This document shows positions 6,167 through 9,360 of a DNA stretch of 9,360 bases, piece by piece. The notes beneath the pieces were generated by a model that saw only the letters and a program-made list of their open reading frames with translations, was not told the origin of the DNA and searched no databases. The stretch spans positions 1 to 9,360 of the forward strand of contig CAMDSB010000042.1 in the NCBI GenBank assembly GCA_945907105.1, given 5' to 3'. Source of the DNA: Rickettsia typhi. Lineage in GTDB: Bacteria > Pseudomonadota > Alphaproteobacteria > Rickettsiales > Rickettsiaceae. The translations under genes were made by a program, and so were the position numbers. Numbering within the stretch: position 1 is the first letter of the stretch; each line of letters begins with the position of its first letter.

Positions 6167-7429
6167 AGAGGGCTAAGATTACTAAGCTAGATTTATTTTA
6201 CTATAGTTTTCCCGCTGTTTTCAGTGCTTTTGCAGGCATACCTTTATATGTATATGCTCCAGAGTATTATAACGCAAATTACGGAGTTTCTTTAAGTTAT
6301 TTAGGATTAAGTTTGTTGGCTCTAAGAGCTATTGACGCAGCCCAAGATCCTTTCATTGGAATGTTAAGCGATAAATATTCAAGGTACCGGATACGCTATC
6401 ATACTTCTTGCTTCAATTATTTTAGTTATTAGTTTTACAACCCTATTTCAGCCTAGTATCTCAGCTGTAAAGATTTGGTTTTTTATTGCAATGTTAGTTG
6501 CTACTAGCGCATATAGCATAATCACAATTAACCTTAATACCTATGGAGGGTTATGGACAGAAGATAAAGAGCAACAAATTAAAATAACAACTTCTAGAGA
6601 GAGCTTTAGTTTAATTGGGTTACTTGTTGCAGTGTCAATACCAGCGATATTAATGTCTAAAATGAATGGCAGTGATACCTTTTTGATAATGAGCGGAGTG
6701 CTATTTATTCTGATGATTTTATCTATGATAAGTCTTGCAACCTGGTGCAAAAGAAATTCATCATATGAGCATAATAAGCTTTATAAGTTTGATACAAAAT
6801 TTATTAGAACATTATCAGCTGAGACTCGTTACTTTTTTAAAATATATTTTGTTAGCATGTTGGCCTCTAGTATACCGTCGGTGCTGGTAATATTTTTTAT
6901 AAAATATCGTTTAAGCGCAACAAATTATACTGGATTATTTTTGTTCCTGTATTTTATTTCTGGAGCGATAGGAATGATTTTTTGGTATTACCTTAGTAAC
7001 AAATTAGGAAAAGAGAAAGCGTGGGCTTGTTCAATGCTTATTGCGACTATGAGCTTTGTTTGGGCCTTCTTTTTAAGAGAAGGGGATCTTGTTCAATATG
7101 CAATAATATGTGCTACATCTGGAATAGCTTTTAGCGCTGACCTAGCCATACCACCTTCAATACTTGCTGATCAAATGCACAAACAAAATTTAGAGGATAA
7201 TGCTACTTTGTTGTTTGGAATACTTGCATTTCTTGCTAAATTATCACTAGGTATTTCATCGGCTATAGTTATGTTTATCCTTGACATAGCTGGTTTTCAA
7301 AGCTCTGTTTTGAATGGGGGTGATACTTTATTGTTACTTAGTTTTTTATATTCATTAGTACCATGCGCCATCAAGCTTGTATCATATGCTATGATTAATC
7401 ACAGTATAAGTATTAATAAAGAAGTATAG
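6163..7429 (+). pseudogene. MelB-type MFS transporter, split by a frameshift
   Basis: Two frames together make one ~420-residue MFS transporter of the GPH/MelB (MFS_2) type. The first frame (6163-6432) starts at an ATGA overlap with the preceding gene and encodes the first two membrane segments and the loop A-Q-D-P-F-I-G-M-L-S-D-K; it then turns into nonsense and stops. The second frame is open from 6368, continues the protein (G-Y-A-I-I-L-L-A-S-I-I-L-V) and reaches the TAG at 7429 through the remaining hydrophobic helices. The switch falls at about 6381-6395 and fits one extra base. There is no long homopolymer there, so a slippery site or simple sequencing stutter is less likely than a real mutation. 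An ATG at 6491 could start a product lacking the first membrane segments, probably inactive. Substrate unknown; homologues sit in the same lipid cluster. Confidence 0.8.
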
Positions 7430-7439
7430 TATCTGAAAT

Positions 7440-7976
7440 ATGAAAAAAATATTATTTATAACAATCCTAGGAGCAATTAGTATGTTAGGTGGCTGTAGAA
7501 GTAGTGATTTGAATTATTATAATAATTCCAAACCAGAATTTAATTTAAGAGAATATTTTACAGGCAAAATTAAAGCTTGGGGAGTAATCCAAGATTGGAG
7601 AGGTCGTGTTACCACAAAATTTGATGTTAATATGATTGGTAGTTGGGAAGGTAATACAGGAACACTAGAAGAAGATTTCATATTTTATGATGGTAAAAAA
7701 CAACAAAGAACTTGGAAGATAATTGAAAATAACGACGGCACATACTTAGGTAGTGCTCATGACATTATAGGTAACGCTTCTGGCAAATCATCTGGCTCTG
7801 CTATGAATTGGAAGTACTCTATGGATATAACAGTCGATAATTCTACATATAAAGTTAAATTCGATGATTGGATGTGGCAAATGAATGACGGAGTCGTGAT
7901 TAACCGGTCCTATATTAAAAAATTTGGTATTACCGTTGCAGAGCTTACATTGTTCATGAAAAAGAAATTAGATTAA
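7440..7976 (+). CDS. DUF3833 domain-containing lipoprotein
   Basis: A 178-residue protein of the DUF3833 family. Residues 1-19 form a lipoprotein signal: Lys2-Lys3, a hydrophobic stretch, and an L-G-G-C lipobox with lipidated Cys19, so the protein should be membrane anchored and face the periplasm. Family blocks are F-x-G-x-I-x-A-W-G-x-x-Q-D-x-x-G-R-V (about 41-57), the G-T-L-E-E-D-F strand, R-T-W-K-I, and D-D-W-M-W (142-146). The predicted structure is mostly beta, in keeping with a lipid-binding barrel, but function is unknown. It lies 10 nt after the transporter frame and its TAA shares a base with the next ATG. It is a consistent member of clusters with Cfa-like, DUF1365 and chalcone-isomerase-like genes. 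Confidence 0.85.
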   Translation: MKKILFITILGAISMLGGCRSSDLNYYNNSKPEFNLREYFTGKIKAWGVIQDWRGRVTTKFDVNMIGSWEGNTGTLEEDFIFYDGKKQQRTWKIIENNDGTYLGSAHDIIGNASGKSSGSAMNWKYSMDITVDNSTYKVKFDDWMWQMNDGVVINRSYIKKFGITVAELTLFMKKKLD

Positions 7977-8725
7977 TGAAATTCAAAAATGAAACTATAT
8001 GGATTATAGGCGCAAGCAGCGGCATGGGACGAGAGCTTGCTATTGGCCTATCAAGACAGGGGGCTAATCTTATTCTTTCTGCAAGAAATCAAGAAGCATT
8101 AGTAGAGCTAAATGATACATTGGGTGGTAATAATCAAATATTTGCTCTTGATGTTGCTGATAGCGAAGCTATTACGACGACAATTACCAAAGTTTTTACT
8201 CAAAACCAAACTATAGATAGAATTATATTTATGGCTGCTTTATATGATCCCAAATCTATCAAAAACATAAAAAAAGACTTTGTGCCACAGCTAATGCAAG
8301 TGAATTTGATTGCTCCAATTAATTTAGCAATTGACGTGATGCCTTACTTAGAAAAACAGGAAAAATCTCAAATAGCTTTTTGTTGCAGTGTAGCTGGTTA
8401 TACAGGACTTCCAATTGGCCAGCCCTATAGCTCTAGCAAAGCTGGCCTAATTAATTTTGTTGAAAGTCTTTACGCAGAAGCACCAAAAAATGTGGATATC
8501 AAAATTATAAATCCAGGATTTGTAAAAACACCTATGACAGATATGAACAGTTTTAAAATGCCAATGATAATGAGCCCACAAGATGCAGCTGATAGGATTA
8601 TTAATGGCCTAAATTCAAATAGGTTTGAAATCTATTTCCCTACTTTGTTCGTACTTATTATGAAATTTTTACGCATTCTTCCATACAAAATAAAGTTATT
8701 TTTGACACAACAAATACTTAAATAA
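7976..8725 (+). CDS. SDR family NAD(P)-dependent oxidoreductase
   Basis: A 249-residue classical short-chain dehydrogenase, distinct from the one at 1391-2122. GASSGMG (12-18) is the cofactor loop; D59 in A-L-D-V is the adenine contact; the usual N-N-A-G is altered to M-A-A-L (86-89). N110, S138, Y151 and K155 (YSSSK) make up the catalytic tetrad, and N-P-G-F-V-K-T-P-M-T (179-188) is the typical substrate-loop start. The C-terminal ~35 residues are hydrophobic and basic, suggesting peripheral membrane contact, which would suit a lipid substrate (inference). It is the last gene of the operon and overlaps the DUF3833 stop by one base (TAATG), so translation is probably coupled. No convincing terminator follows immediately. 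Confidence 0.88.
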   Translation: MKFKNETIWIIGASSGMGRELAIGLSRQGANLILSARNQEALVELNDTLGGNNQIFALDVADSEAITTTITKVFTQNQTIDRIIFMAALYDPKSIKNIKKDFVPQLMQVNLIAPINLAIDVMPYLEKQEKSQIAFCCSVAGYTGLPIGQPYSSSKAGLINFVESLYAEAPKNVDIKIINPGFVKTPMTDMNSFKMPMIMSPQDAADRIINGLNSNRFEIYFPTLFVLIMKFLRILPYKIKLFLTQQILK

Positions 8726-9076
8726 AAATCAATCATAAACTTGTGTTATCCCTTACAGAATCTAGACTCGTCAAAAATCCTATGTCGCATTTCGTACCTT
8801 TGTAACGACTAACCACATTACCAAAGTTTGCCATAGTTTACGTACAGCTACCCTGTGTATAGATAAGCTAGTAGCTGCAAGCACTATATCTTATCCTTCA
8901 AATTACAATAACCTTAAAACGTAAGTAAAAAAACTCTTACTTTCTCTACAAATATTGGTGAAATAAGATTTTGTTTTATGAGATGGCTATATAGTACAAT
9001 ATTATGTATATATTTGATATAAATATTTTTCTCTTATCAAACGATCCTTTGTTGAGAACTCACTAGGCTTCGATTC
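8726..9076. other. Gene-poor stretch after the operon
   Basis: No convincing coding sequence. The minus strand has a 33-codon frame (8733-8834), and the plus strand has a moderately long open stretch through 8771-8922 without a plausible start. Neither is recognised. A weak stem near 8925-8940 (AAGTAA/TTACTT) could help end transcription but lacks a good T-run. The region is probably eroded intergenic DNA. Confidence 0.5.
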
Positions 9077-9360
9077 TTATCCGATAAGACTATATGCTTT
9101 TTGTGCTTGCTTTGTAAAAAGGTCTTCTTGTTCAAGCAATTCTAAATCTATTTTATCGAATTTATTCCGAGAATTAAGAAAATAAACCGTATCATGTTCT
9201 ATCTTTCCAAACATCGAACTCATTGCGAGTTTATGATTTAAAAATAGTCTGAAGTTTTCTTGTCTTCTGTAAAATTGATGACTTTTGTTTTTACATTGAA
9301 GATTTCGTGAATTTTATCGCTAAATTGCGCGATTTATTGCAATTTGAGCAGCACTCTTCC
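9077..9360 (-). pseudogene. Decayed gene, C-terminal part, running off the window
   Basis: The minus strand encodes plausible protein in pieces across two frames. From 9358 to ~9323 one frame reads K-S-A-A-Q-I-A-I-N-R-A before a stop; 9333-9241 in a second frame reads A-Q-F-S-D-K-I-H-E-I-F-N-V and on to a stop at 9238; then the first frame resumes from about 9250 to a TAA at 9077-9079 with M-F-G-K-I-E-H-D-T-V-Y-F-L-N-S-R. The pieces are charged, protein-like and joined end to end, so the simplest reading is one gene with at least two frameshifts and an intact C-terminal end. I do not recognise the family. The longest ATG-started piece is 48 residues (9077-9223), which could be miscalled as a small gene. 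Confidence 0.5.

Noticed and set aside
6541..6750. Minus-strand open frame of 69 codons
   Set aside because: It is antisense to the MFS transporter, and no independent support was seen.
6491..7429. An independent 312-residue transporter gene
   Set aside because: The same frame is open upstream to 6368 and continues the first two membrane segments encoded at 6163-6390, so it is the rest of a frameshifted gene and not a separate one.
1..9360. CRISPR array or tandem repeat array
   Set aside because: No regularly spaced direct repeats were seen; the only repeated short words are the GTTGCAAAT copies tied to the IS6 relic.

Overview
The window is AT-rich DNA (about 30% G+C by eye) in a bacterial operon style: tightly packed, overlapping plus-strand genes between eroded, gene-poor flanks. 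The composition, the decayed flanks and a broken transporter gene suggest a host-associated or genome-reducing proteobacterium. A Rickettsiales-type alphaproteobacterium or a Legionella-like gammaproteobacterium would fit, but no rRNA or taxon-specific marker is present, so this is inference.

Layout. Positions 1-478 hold no intact gene. They contain the remnant of an IS6-family insertion sequence: one good terminal repeat, the first ~28 codons of the transposase, and what looks like the opposite terminal repeat after a large internal deletion. Stem-loops lie on either side. Positions 479-2122 carry two Rossmann-fold genes, a TIGR01777/DUF1731 epimerase and a short-chain dehydrogenase (SDR). 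A 335-bp gap with a strong hairpin and a possible promoter follows. Positions 2458-8725 are one compact operon: COG2907 FAD oxidoreductase, DUF1365 protein, Cfa-like SAM methyltransferase, exported chalcone-isomerase-like protein, MelB-type MFS transporter (split by a frameshift), DUF3833 lipoprotein, and a second SDR. Positions 8726-9360 are gene-poor and end in a minus-strand pseudogene that runs off the window.

Function. This gene set matches a module known from many alpha- and gammaproteobacteria, often found with a sigmaE/ChrR singlet-oxygen regulator and a photolyase. In Rhodobacter and Rhodopseudomonas, Cfa-like methyltransferases and oxidoreductases (UfaM, UfaD, UfaO) build methylated and furan fatty acids on existing phospholipid chains. 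The Cfa-like enzyme here keeps the SAM site but appears to have Ser and Gln where E. coli Cfa has the bicarbonate-contacting Cys139 and His266. That favours a methyl-branched or furan lipid product over a plain cyclopropane. The FAD oxidoreductase and SDRs would supply redox steps, and the exported lipoprotein and chalcone-isomerase-like protein would act at the envelope. No sigmaE, ChrR or photolyase gene is in the window, so regulation is either encoded elsewhere or has been rewired.
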